Positions 27,383 through 36,424 of a DNA stretch of 64,000 nucleotides are shown here, piece by piece. Where the stretch lies: positions 2,294,001-2,358,000 of the forward strand of contig CBDCER010000003.1 in NCBI GenBank assembly GCA_965215855.1, in the 5' to 3' direction. The translations under genes were made by a program, and so were the position numbers. The first letter of the stretch is position 1, and each line of letters opens with the position of its first letter. Source of the stretch: J027 sp965215855 (GTDB lineage Bacteria > Chloroflexota > Anaerolineae > Aggregatilineales > J027). A model generated the notes under the pieces. It was not told where the DNA came from. It made no database searches and saw nothing but the letters and a program-made list of their open reading frames with translations.

Positions 27383-29188
27383 ATGCAAACAGCTCAACAA
27401 ATACTCACAGCTATACGCAAATTGGGAGAAAAGGGTATACCCCTGACGCGGGTATATCGAAGCCTTTACAGTGAGGACTTGTTCCTGACTGCCTACAGCC
27501 ATTTGTACAGTAAATCAGGCGCAATGACACCTGGAACATCACCCGATACCGTCGATGGAATGAGTATGGAACGTATTCACGCTATCATTGAAGCTCTACG
27601 CTATGAACGCTTCCATTTTCAGCCAGTGCGGCGGACATATATCGACAAACCCAAAGGTGGCAAGCGCCCGCTCGGTATCCCGAATTTCAGTGACAAGCTT
27701 GTGCAGGAAGCACTCCGTATGCTCTTGGAAGCCTATTATGAACCACGTTTCTGCGAGAGTTCACATGGTTTTCGGCCTAAACGGGGCTGTCATACAGCAT
27801 TAAAGCGCATCAAACAGAAGTTTCCGGGAACGGTATGGTTCATAGAAGGCGACATCAGTGCGTGTTTCGATAACATTAATCACGACATCTTGCTGGCAAT
27901 ACTAGCCCGCGACATTCATGATGGACGCATATTGGAACTAGTGCGACGTTGCCTGAAGGCAGGTGTGTTAGAAGATTGGCAATACCATAAAACTTACAGT
28001 GGTACACCCCAGGGCGGCGTTATTAGCCCGCTACTCGCCAACATTTACCTGCATGAACTGGATACTTTCGTCGAGGATATTCTTATTCCTCAATACACAA
28101 AGGGCAAAATGCGGGCAAGTAACCCCGATTACCGACGGATACGGCATCAATTGGCTAGGGCACGCCAACAGCAGAGTAGCCAGGTGCGTGACCTTCAATC
28201 CCAACTCCGTGAACTTCCATCGGGCGATCCCCAAGACCCAAATTATCGCCGCCTAAAATATGTGCGCTATGCCGATGATTTCCTGCTCGGTTTCTTGGGC
28301 AGTAAAGCAGAAGCAGAAGCGATTAAAGCGGCAATTGCGGATTTTCTACGCGATCAATTAGGCTTGGAACTAAACACCGCTAAAACCTTGATTACACATG
28401 CACGTACCCAGCAAGCCCATTTTCTGAATTATGCCATTAGCACTCAGCATGAGAACTCTAAAATGACCCGAAACAGCAAGGGTTATAGAGTGAGAAGTGC
28501 GAATGGGAACATTCGGCTTGGGCTGCCGCAAGGACTGATTCAACAAAAGGCTAAACGGTATCTGCGCGATGGCAAAATCATTGGTGATGGGACTTTGCTC
28601 CATTACTCAGATGCCCATATCATCGAAACATATCAACAACGTTTTCGAGGTATAGCCGAATACTACAAATATGCGACTGACCGAAGCCAATTGAGTTATT
28701 TGCAGTATATGATGCAAGTTTCATTGGTGAAAACCCTCGCCAGTAAGTTCAAACTCTCGGCGAAACAAATCTATCGGAAGTATACAGGTCGTAAAATCGT
28801 TGCTCAACATAACTATCGGACACTTCAAGTGGAAGTTCCTATTCGTGATGGAACGCGCCTGATTTATTGGGGCGCAATTTCCTTGCGGGTCGTTCCGATT
28901 GGAATGAAAACGATTGAAGACCAACCGAAGTTTGAAGGGGCGTTGGCTAAAACTGACCTCATTCAGCGATTGCAAGCGGACGAATGTGAGCTATGTGGTT
29001 CCACCATAGATGTGGAAGTCCATCATATCCGTAAGCTGGCAGACCTGAAAAGGCGTTGGGCAGGACGCAAAGAAAAACCCGCATGGGTAACCAAGATGAT
29101 TGCCATCCGCCGTAAATCACTAGTGGTATGTCGGCAATGTCATCGGGCTATTCATGCCGGACAAAGCCCCCCCAATTTGCATGAATGA
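27383..29188 (+). CDS. ltrA: Group II intron reverse transcriptase/maturase with HNH endonuclease
   Basis: A 601-aa intron-encoded protein: RT domain with YADD at 296-299, palm and thumb regions including GTPQGGVISPLL, maturase domain X (about 400-480) and a C-terminal HNH endonuclease with CELCGS, VEVHHIRKLADL and CRQCHRAIHAG. It supports splicing, and retrohoming with second-strand cleavage. Full length and without defects, so the element may be mobile. It could also act in trans on the nearby defective intron 2, though its class differs. Confidence 0.96.
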   Translation: MQTAQQILTAIRKLGEKGIPLTRVYRSLYSEDLFLTAYSHLYSKSGAMTPGTSPDTVDGMSMERIHAIIEALRYERFHFQPVRRTYIDKPKGGKRPLGIPNFSDKLVQEALRMLLEAYYEPRFCESSHGFRPKRGCHTALKRIKQKFPGTVWFIEGDISACFDNINHDILLAILARDIHDGRILELVRRCLKAGVLEDWQYHKTYSGTPQGGVISPLLANIYLHELDTFVEDILIPQYTKGKMRASNPDYRRIRHQLARARQQQSSQVRDLQSQLRELPSGDPQDPNYRRLKYVRYADDFLLGFLGSKAEAEAIKAAIADFLRDQLGLELNTAKTLITHARTQQAHFLNYAISTQHENSKMTRNSKGYRVRSANGNIRLGLPQGLIQQKAKRYLRDGKIIGDGTLLHYSDAHIIETYQQRFRGIAEYYKYATDRSQLSYLQYMMQVSLVKTLASKFKLSAKQIYRKYTGRKIVAQHNYRTLQVEVPIRDGTRLIYWGAISLRVVPIGMKTIEDQPKFEGALAKTDLIQRLQADECELCGSTIDVEVHHIRKLADLKRRWAGRKEKPAWVTKMIAIRRKSLVVCRQCHRAIHAGQSPPNLHE

Positions 29189-29196
29189 ATTCTGGA

Positions 29197-29286
29197 GAGC
29201 CGTGTGATGTGAAAGCATCAAGCACGGTTCGGAGAGGGGCGGATAGAAAAGTATCATCACGATAACTCGCTAGCCGCCTACTCTAC
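29197..29286 (+). other. Domains V and VI of group II intron 1
   Basis: Domain V is the 34-nt hairpin 29197-29230: GAGCCGTGTGATGTGAAAGC stem and loop closing with GCACGGTTC, with the catalytic AGC triad and GAAA tetraloop. Domain VI follows (GAG...GGCGG pairing with CCGCC...CTC) with an unpaired A as the likely branch point in CCTACTC. Confidence 0.85.
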
Positions 29287-30497
29287 ATTGATACGGTATA
29301 AGCCGCCAGACGATTGTGAATACCGAGTTCCTGGGCGCGGTTGTGGACATCATGAAACGCCTGAGTCATACGCCGATCCAGGCGTTCATGGACAACATCT
29401 AATTCCCAATAATAATCGTAGGCATTTTGCACCATCTCAAAATATGAAACGGTCACCCCGCCTGCATTGGCAAGGAAATCGGGAATGATGTACCGGCCAT
29501 GTTCGTGAAGAATGACATCGGCTTCTGGGGTAGTTGGGCCGTTGGCGAGTTCGCAGATGATCTTACCCTTGATGTTGGCGGCGTTGGTTTCAGTAATGAC
29601 GTTTTCCAAAGCTGACGGGCACAGGACATCGATATTCAGTTCCACCAGATCGGCATTTCTAATTGGCTCACTACCGGGGAATCCAGCGACCTGGCCGGTA
29701 CTCAGTTTGTGATCGACCAATGCACGGGCATCGAAACCATTAGCATTGTAGATACCGCCCCGTGAGTCCGATGCTGCCACAATCTTGAGGCCAAGCAACT
29801 CCTCGCCTAACAAAGCAGCAAACTGTCCCGCATTGCCGAAGCCTTGAACGGCCATGGTCGCTCCCTGAGTGTCGATGTCCAGTACCTTCGCCGCTTCACG
29901 CACGGTGAACATACCACCACGTGCCGTCGCATCACCACGTCCTGCCGAACCACCTAATTCAAGGGGCTTGCCCGTAATAACCCCAAATTCGTTGTATCCC
30001 TTCAGAAACGAGTATTCATCCGCCATCCAGGCCATGATTTGTGGGTTCGTATACACATCAGGCGCTGGCACGTCTTTCTCCAAACCTAAAATACGTCCCA
30101 CCTGGCGGATATAGGCACGGCTCAGACGTTCCAATTCGCCATCTGACATTTCCTTTGGATTACATACAATACCGCCCTTGCCGCCACCCAGCGGAATATC
30201 GACCACCGCGCACTTCCAGCACATCCAGGCGGCCAGGGCGCGAACAGTGTCAATCGTTTCGTCGGGGTGGAAGCGCAAGCCACCTTTTGTTGGCCCTCGC
30301 GCATCATTGTATTGAACACGGAATCCTTTGAAGACTTTGACGGAGCCATCGTCCATGCGAACTGGCAAGGTGACGTGTAATTCGCGCAATGGTTCGCGCA
30401 AAAAGGCTCGCATGGCCGGGTCCAATTCCAGCAACTCAGCAGCTTCGTCAAACTGACGCTGTGCCATGTGAAATGGATTCATGCTAGCATTTCCCAT
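29283..30497 (-). CDS. gdhA: Glutamate dehydrogenase, C-terminally truncated by intron 1
   Basis: NAD(P)-dependent glutamate dehydrogenase (Glu/Leu/Phe/Val superfamily) linking glutamate and 2-oxoglutarate. Substrate residues lie in GPTKGGLRFHP and PLGGGKGGI; the nucleotide loop is VQGFGNAGQ. As it stands the frame runs into the intron, ends AYTVS-Met and stops at a TAG formed by intron bases, losing the last 13 residues and changing Ile to Met. The C-terminal helix packs in the hexamer, so activity may be reduced, but the catalytic core is complete. AAGGAGG precedes the ATG at 30497 by 11 nt. Confidence 0.93.
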   Translation of the reverse strand: MGNASMNPFHMAQRQFDEAAELLELDPAMRAFLREPLRELHVTLPVRMDDGSVKVFKGFRVQYNDARGPTKGGLRFHPDETIDTVRALAAWMCWKCAVVDIPLGGGKGGIVCNPKEMSDGELERLSRAYIRQVGRILGLEKDVPAPDVYTNPQIMAWMADEYSFLKGYNEFGVITGKPLELGGSAGRGDATARGGMFTVREAAKVLDIDTQGATMAVQGFGNAGQFAALLGEELLGLKIVAASDSRGGIYNANGFDARALVDHKLSTGQVAGFPGSEPIRNADLVELNIDVLCPSALENVITETNAANIKGKIICELANGPTTPEADVILHEHGRYIIPDFLANAGGVTVSYFEMVQNAYDYYWELDVVHERLDRRMTQAFHDVHNRAQELGIHNRLAAYTVSM

Positions 30498-30532
30498 GAG
30501 TTCTGCTACCTCCTTAAATCAATTATGAAATG

Positions 30533-30567
30533 AAAAACGAGCCTCCCCGACTGCGGTGTGAGACTCG
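30533..30567 (-). promoter_or_regulatory. Terminator-like hairpin in the gdhA leader
   Basis: On the minus strand CGAGTCTC (30567-30560) pairs with GAGGCTCG (30545-30538), 8 bp with one wobble, then TTTTT. It lies 35 nt before the gdhA start and no gene is upstream on this strand, so it may act as an attenuator of gdhA transcription. Confidence 0.45.
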
Positions 30568-30675
30568 CATGTTGCCCAACTATACAAATGTGGTAAAGCA
30601 ATAGATGAGCCATAAGACGAAGTTTATTGGACTCCAGCACTCTGTATATAATTATTTTAAGACGATATAGAGAAT

Positions 30676-30887
30676 GTGCAAGCCATTATGGAAGTCAATC
30701 CACAATTTATGCCCAAAGTCTTTCGTCTCTATCTTGAGATTTCCCGCTATCCCATCTTACGTAAAACGATTCGGGAGCGAATGCGGCGGGAGATGTTCGC
30801 ACGGGGCATCATCGACGAAACTACTTTTGAGGCTGAGGTTAAATACAAGGCCATTGAATCGCAAACGCGAGAGGGATTGCGATTTCC
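30676..30887 (+). pseudogene. PEP/pyruvate-binding protein, fragment 1 (5' exon of intron 2)
   Basis: The first 70 codons of a broken gene, beginning MQAIMEVNPQFM and ending REGLRFP at the intron boundary. The helical, charged N-terminus matches the start expected for this Chloroflexota-type PEP-binding protein. If unspliced, reading continues 28 nt into intron 2 and stops at 30913-30915. If intron 2 splices, it joins 32769 in frame. Divergent from gdhA, with about 180 bp between the starts. Confidence 0.85.
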
Positions 30888-32768
30888 GTGTACGCCCGGC
30901 ATGGGCGATAACTAGGCGGTGAAAGTCTGCTGTGGGCGTTAGTCCGACGAACCACTAGCCGAAGGCAACTGCATCGAGCGCGAGCAGATGTGGAGAGGAA
31001 GCCGGAGGGCAAAATCCAGACCTGACGGACAGGAACCACGTAAAGAGGTATGACGCGCCGGGTAAGCTGGCACGAGACAGTAAAGCCCCAACGGACAGAA
31101 GTGGCGTGATGTAAACGTGGCAGGGCTTGGAGGAAAGTTATCGTACCTTATCCGGGGAGGTCTGGCGTTTTTTTTGAATGTCAGAAGTCAGCCGAGGCCG
31201 TAGTAGTCGATGGGGTAACGACCATCCGGGGCGGTTGGTGAAAGCCAACTACAGGGCGAAGGGCTGAACGGAAAAGAAGTTGAGGAGAAAGGCGTAGAGA
31301 CGTGGTAGGACAGCCGAAACTCAGGGAGACTGAGCCAAACGTGGAAGGAAAGCTGGCGGCTGGGGATAAGCGTGCGGGGCCAAGGCCACGACTGGAACAA
31401 ATGGAAAGACAGGAAAGACCTCAACACGAAGCAAGTCTGTGGGAACGGATATTCAGTCGTGGAAACCTGTTCACAGCACTGGAAAAAGTGCAGCGAAACA
31501 AGGGAGCCGCGGGGATAGACGGAATGACGGTATCAGAACTGCCCGACCATCTCCGCGAGCATTGGGAAGGGATACGCGCCAAACTGGAACGGGAGAGTTA
31601 TGTGCCCAGTCCAGTGAAGCGGGTGGAAATCCCGAAGCCGAATGGTGGAACACGGCAGTTAGGCATACCAACCGTGCTCGACCGAATGATCCAACAGGCA
31701 ATACACCAGGTACTCAGCCCGATCTTTGAGAAGACATTCAGCCCGCATAGCTATGGTTTCCGACCAGGGCGTAGTGCCCATGATGCCGTGAAAGCGGCGC
31801 AGAAGACGATAGCAGCGGGATACACCTGGGTAGTGGACACTGATCTGGCGCAGTTTTTCGACACGGTGAACCATGACCGCTTGATGGCGCGAATGAAGAC
31901 TATGATAGACGACAAGCGGGTGCTGAGACTGGTAAATGCCTATCTGAAGTCCGGGGTGATGGTCGGCGGCATGTACACTGACACGGACAAGGGGACACCG
32001 CAGGGTGGGCCATTGTCACCGTTATTGAGTAACATTGTGCTGACCGAACTGGACGAGCAGTTGGCGGAACGCGGCCACCGGTTTGTGCGCTATGCCGATG
32101 ATTGCAACATCTTCGTGCAGAGCAAACGGGCAGCGGAGCGCGTGATGGCAAGTACGTGCCGTTTCATCGAAGGCCGAATGCGTTTGCAGGTCAACCGTGA
32201 GAAAAGTGCGGTTGATTTGGCTGTAAAGCGCAAGTTTCTGGGTTTTAGCTTCTATTGAAGAGCAGGCGGTGGGGTCGGTATTCGTATCGCACCGCAAAGC
32301 CTGGAACGTGCCAAACGTCGCCTTCGAGGAATGACACGGCGCAACAGTGGACGCTCGTTAGAAGACATACGCGATACGCTCAATCAGTATACGGTTGGTT
32401 GGGTGAATTACTATGCGCTGGCGGACGCTCGCGGCCATTTGCAACGACTGGATGAGTGGTTACGAAGACGGTTACGGCAACTTTGCTGGAAACAGTGGAA
32501 GACGCCCAAGAACCGTTATCGTAATCTGCGACGTCTGGAAGTACCGGAACATTGGGCGAAGTTGAACGCCGGGACAAGTCAAGGTGATTGGCGTCTGTCC
32601 AATTCTCCCTGGCTACATCGTGCGCTCAATAATGCCTTTTGGCAGACCTTTGGACTGAAAAGTCTCGTTCAACAGTACAATCTTCGTCATACTTGACCGA
32701 ACCGCCGGATGCGGACCCGCATGTCCGGTGGTGTGGGAGGGGGCGGTCGCCCGTCCCCTATCCCGATT
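30888..32768 (+). mobile_element. Group II intron 2, sense orientation in the PEP-binding gene
   Basis: An 1881-bp intron. The 5' end GTGTACG (30888) opens a structured RNA of about 414 nt (TAGGCGGTGAAAGTC, CCAACTACAGGGCGAAGGG); the RT frame follows. Domain V (32699-32732) is the GAACCGCCGGATGCGGACC hairpin and domain VI ends at CCCCTATCCCGATT (32768). Deleting 30888..32768 joins the host frame as GLRFPEEESSQDW. The 3' boundary was set by that frame and could move by a base or two. It can splice from host mRNA only with a maturase supplied in trans, because its own gene is interrupted. Confidence 0.88.
31302..32696 (+). pseudogene. ltrA: Group II intron RT/maturase with a premature TGA
   Basis: The 464-codon frame encodes an RT domain (YADD at 264-267, GTPQGGPLSPLL) and maturase domain X (GWVNYYALAD region), with no endonuclease domain. 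It is intact except for one TGA at 32256-32258 (codon 319), directly after FLGFSFY, where the family usually has an Arg; a single C-to-T change from CGA would explain it. The frame is the same on both sides. As written, only the RT half is made and the maturase half is lost. Confidence 0.9.
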
Positions 32769-33937
32769 TGAGGAAGAAAGCTCGCAGGATTGGGCGGAAC
32801 GGGTTGAAACTATCCGCAGCCATTTGACAGATTTCTACTTTGCTTATAACTTGCCGCACAATCTATTTGAACAAATTGTGCAAGGCATCCTAGTGCAGCG
32901 CGATCCAGAAACGGAAATACAACATTTGTCATTTAATCCTGAATTGGCTCCCTGGGATATGCTGTTTTCGACAGGCAAACGGTATGAACGCTTGCCGCCC
33001 GATGAACGCGCTCAGGTTCAACATCATCTGCGTGAGATCAAGGCCGTCCTTATCAAAGCGATGATTAGTGATCATTTGGATCATGTCGGATTGGCACGTG
33101 AATTGTTTACCGTGGCTGATCTAGAACGGATTCGATACGCTCGGATTGGGAGGGGAAAAATTGGTGGTAAAGCTGCTGGTATGCTCATTGCCTGGAAAAT
33201 GCTGCAACGCTATGGTAAGGCATTTGATCTTCCGCTGGAGCAAATTACGATACCAGAATCGTACTATATTGCGACGGATGTTGTCTATGAGGTTTATGAA
33301 CTTAATGATCTGCATTCATATATGAATCAGAAGTACAAAACCCAGCAAGATATTGTCGTGGAATATCCGGCGGTGCGGGAGGCATATCTCCAGGCCCGGT
33401 TACCGGGATACGTCGTGGTACAACTTCAGGATTTGCTTGAACGAATCGGCTCCAGGCCGTTGATTCTGCGCTCATCTAGCTTGCTGGAAGACAGTGCTAA
33501 TACCTCATTCGCCGGTAAATATGATAGTTTCTTTTTGCCCAATCAGGGCACACCCCAGGAGAATCTCGAAGCTCTACGGGAAGCTATTCTAAAAATATAT
33601 GCGAGTGTGATGAATCCCAATGCACTTATCTATCGCCAACGCCATAACTTGGTGGATTTCGATGAACGGATGGCGATTTTGGTGCAGCCTGTTGAGGGAC
33701 AGCGATATGGACAATATTTCTTTCCCATGCTGGCGGGCGTGGGATTCAGTCGTAATCCATTCCGATGGAGCGCAAAAATTCGCCGCGAAGGTGGCTTGCT
33801 GCGAATGGTGTGTGGTTTGGGAACACGAGCAGTAGATCGCGTGGCACATGATTATCCACGTATGGTGGCACTCTCACATCCGCATCTGCGGCCTGAAACA
33901 GGTGCGGGAAAGGTGCGTCATTATTCTCAGCATTTTA
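32769..33937 (+). pseudogene. PEP/pyruvate-binding protein, fragment 2
   Basis: The middle 390 codons of the broken gene, from EEESSQDWAERV to HYSQHF. It holds the PPDK/PEP-synthase N-terminal ATP-grasp region, including LILRSSSLLEDSANTSFAGKY, the phosphoryl-acceptor neighbourhood, and MAILVQPVEG. Without splicing, an ATG at 32728 inside the intron could start this part. The frame then runs into the IS element and stops at 33976-33978. Confidence 0.88.
33933..33937 (+). repeat. Target-site duplication, left copy
   Basis: TTTTA, matching 35402-35406. It flanks the IS element ends. Confidence 0.85.
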
Positions 33938-35401
33938 CAATACCTTCGCCAAAAAATGAGGGATTAAAAGGGCTTTAGTGTCGTGTAAAGTTGTCTACAT
34001 AAACGCATGAAGACAAAAAGGCATGACGAAAAAAGCCCATGATTGATATTGTAACACTATTGCTCTGCTTTGAGGCACACCTATCGCCGACAACCCTACG
34101 ACAAATGGGCCGGATTATCCCAGCCATGCTGGCGATGACAGGGCGGATTACGATGCTGGGTATCTCACGATGGACTGATAAAGGCGGGAGCTATCGGACG
34201 ATACAGCGGTTGTTCCACACAGTGCTACCGTGGGCAGAGATGCATTGGGCATTTTTTCGCCAACACGCCCTCAACCCGGAAGATGAGTACCTACTGGCCG
34301 GCGATGAATGCGTCGTGACAAAATCGGGCAAGAAGACCCATGGGGTGGATCGCTTCTTTTCGGGATTGTACGGGAAACCAGTGTCGGGCGTGGCATTCTT
34401 CGGGCTATCACTGATAAGTATTGAAGAACGGCAAGCCTATCCGGGCATGGTGGAGCAACGGGTACGCAGTGAGGCTGAGAAAAGAGCCGCCAAAGCAGCC
34501 AAGAAAAAGACCAAGAAGAAGCGAAAAAGAGGCAAGCCTGGACGTCCCAAAGGCAGTAAGAACAAGGATAAGACACAGGTGGCGTTGACCCCGGAGCTAC
34601 AGCAGATTCAGTGCATGGTGCAGCGACAATTGGCATTGCTCAAGGACACGATTAAGGTGACTTATTTGGTGTTGGATGGTAAGTTCGGCAACAACAATGC
34701 CCTGCAAATGACCCGGCAATGTGACGTGCATTTGATCTCCAAATTGCGTCATGATGCGGCGTTGTATATACCCTATGCTGGCCCACAATCTAAGTATGGT
34801 CAACGTCGCAAATATGGTGATAAGCTCAACTATCAGGCTATCCCGTCTGACTAGTTGAAGGAAACCACCCTGGAAGATGATATCCAAACCCAGACCTTTC
34901 AGGCAACATTGCTTCACAAAGACTTCGCCCAACCCCTCAACGTCGTTATCATCGTCAAAACAGACTTGAAAACAGGGAAACAGGCGCGTGTGATTTTGTT
35001 CAGCAGTGACCTCAACCTAACTTATGATCGCTTGATTGACTACTACAGCCTGCGCTTCCAGATTGAGTTCATCTTCCGCGATGCCAAACAGCATTTCGGA
35101 TTGGAAGATTTCATGAATGTCGCTGAGACAGCGGTCACTAACGCTGCCAACTTATCTTTCTTGATGGTCACGCTCTCCCGTATCCTACGCCGCCTCCTTT
35201 TCCCAGATTATCCGGATGCCAGTATCCTTGATCTCAAAGCCCGCTTTCGTGGTCGCAAATATGTCACTGAAACATTAAAATTACTTCCGGAAATCCCTGA
35301 TCCTATTTTATTGGATCGCATCTTTAGCACGGTGGCATCTCTCGGTGCTATCCATACCGTTGCGTGTCACTCCACCTCGCCATAATTTGGCGAAGGTATT
35401 G
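33938..35401 (+). mobile_element. IS4-like insertion sequence, 1464 bp
   Basis: The terminal inverted repeats CAATACCTTCGCCAAA are perfect over 16 bp (33938-33953 and 35386-35401), flanked by 5-bp TTTTA duplications. A single transposase frame fills the inside. Removing the element plus one TTTTA copy restores the host frame (HYSQHF-IDVIDMES). The 5-bp duplication is short for IS4 itself and closer to ISH3-like groups; family placement rests on the YREK motif. Confidence 0.93.
34039..35385 (+). pseudogene. IS4-like DDE transposase with an in-frame TAG
   Basis: A 448-codon frame interrupted by TAG at 34852-34854 after NYQAIPSD; both parts share one frame (271 and 176 aa). Catalytic Asp residues lie in LAGDECV and LVLDGKFG; the Glu is in the YREK signature YYSLRFQIEFIFRDAKQ in the second part. 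A Lys/Arg-rich segment (about 150-185) may bind DNA. Because the Glu lies after the stop, the protein is inactive unless the TAG is read through. One base change would repair it. Confidence 0.9.
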
Positions 35402-35406
35402 TTTTA
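35402..35406 (+). repeat. Target-site duplication, right copy
   Basis: TTTTA directly after the right inverted repeat, the partner of 33933-33937. Confidence 0.85.
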
Positions 35407-36362
35407 TAGATGTGATTGATATGGAGAGTAATGAATTCAAGACACTGCTGATCAGCGAGGTGATTGGCGGTGACTTTCCACAAGTGCGTTTTTTGGCATC
35501 TCATGATCACGATGGGTTGTTGCGACCTTTCATCTCACGCCCCATCAATGTGAATCCTTCTGAACTTGTCTTCACATTCGATCAGTTACTCAAGAAAACA
35601 CTATTTCCTGATATTATGCGCGGAATATTGGCCTGCTTGGAAGCATATTTTGGATGTCCAGTTGATATCGAATTCACGGGACAGTTTGACAGCACACGGG
35701 AAAAACCAATAGAAATCACATTGCTGCAATGCCGCCCTTTGAGTCAGCATGAGGGCGATGGGCCGGTTCGAGTGCCGGGCAATATTCCGGATGACGATAA
35801 AATCCTCAGCACTCACCGTCTAGTTCCAAATGGTGTTATTGAACATGTCCGTTATGTGGTGTTGGTTACGAATGCCTACCATCGTCTTGCAACATCACAT
35901 GAACGGCTGGAAGTTGGGCGTGTAATTGGCCGATTGAATGAACGGTTGCAAGGTGAACGTTTTATTTTGATTGGGCCTGGGCGCTGGGGAACCTCCAATA
36001 CTCATCTGGGCGTGAAAGTGTCGTATGCCGATATTTATAATGCGTTGGCGTTGATTGAGGTTGCTATGTCTAGCGAGGGTGGAGGTGACCCTGAAATGGC
36101 GTATGGCACACATTTTTTCCAAGACTTGGTCGAGGCAAGGATATACCCGTTGGCTTTATTTCCTGAACAACCCGATAACCTCTTCAATCAAGAATTTTTC
36201 GACGCAGCGCCCAACCTGCTAGCGGAGTTTTTGCCTAATAATGCTGACATGGCAGGCGTGATTACTGTCGTTGATGTTTCGCAGGTGACTGGCGGACGCC
36301 ATTTGCGTATCGTCATGGACATGGAACATGATGAGGCACTCGGCTATATTTGCCAGTATTGA
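35407..36362 (+). pseudogene. PEP/pyruvate-binding protein, fragment 3
   Basis: The C-terminal 318 codons of the broken gene, ending at a normal TGA. It contains LLQCRPLS, the end of the PPDK N-terminal domain, then a domain with GPGRWGTSN, LGVKVSYADI and YGTHFFQDLVEA, seen in stand-alone PEP/pyruvate-binding proteins. Fragments 1-3 join to 778 aa. Alone it has an ATG at 35364, inside the IS, or at 35421 (MESNEF). Confidence 0.88.
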
Positions 36363-36384
36363 TCGGAGCGGGGGAAATTCAGGT

Positions 36385-36405
36385 GGGGCGACCCATTGCC
36401 GCCCC
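36385..36405. terminator. GC-rich hairpin between convergent genes
   Basis: GGGGCG and CGCCCC (36385-36390 and 36400-36405) form a stem with a 9-nt loop between the PEP-binding gene and the gamma-synthase. No U-tract, so a weak bidirectional terminator at best. Confidence 0.35.
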
Positions 36406-36424
36406 GACTATGGAATGGGCGAGA

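Larger units (their letters stand above)
26855..29286 (+). mobile_element. Group II intron 1, antisense inside gdhA
   Basis: A 2432-bp retroelement. The 5' end GTGCGCC (26855) and the 3' end ...CTCTAC (29286) match group II consensus. A 528-nt RNA region (domains I-III) precedes an intact RT gene, and domains V and VI follow it. Boundaries are confirmed by the host gene: deletion restores gdhA exactly. EBS1 TGAACGT (27210-27216) is the perfect 7-nt complement of IBS1 ACGTTCA (26848-26854). The intron is transcribed opposite to gdhA, so it cannot splice from gdhA mRNA. Confidence 0.95.

Noticed and set aside
26855..29286. Splicing of intron 1 as a rescue of gdhA
   Set aside because: The intron's transcribed strand is opposite to gdhA, so it would not be removed from the gdhA mRNA.
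32256..32258. TGA as selenocysteine or recoded Trp
   Set aside because: No selenocysteine element is visible and many genes here end in TGA; a plain nonsense change fits better.
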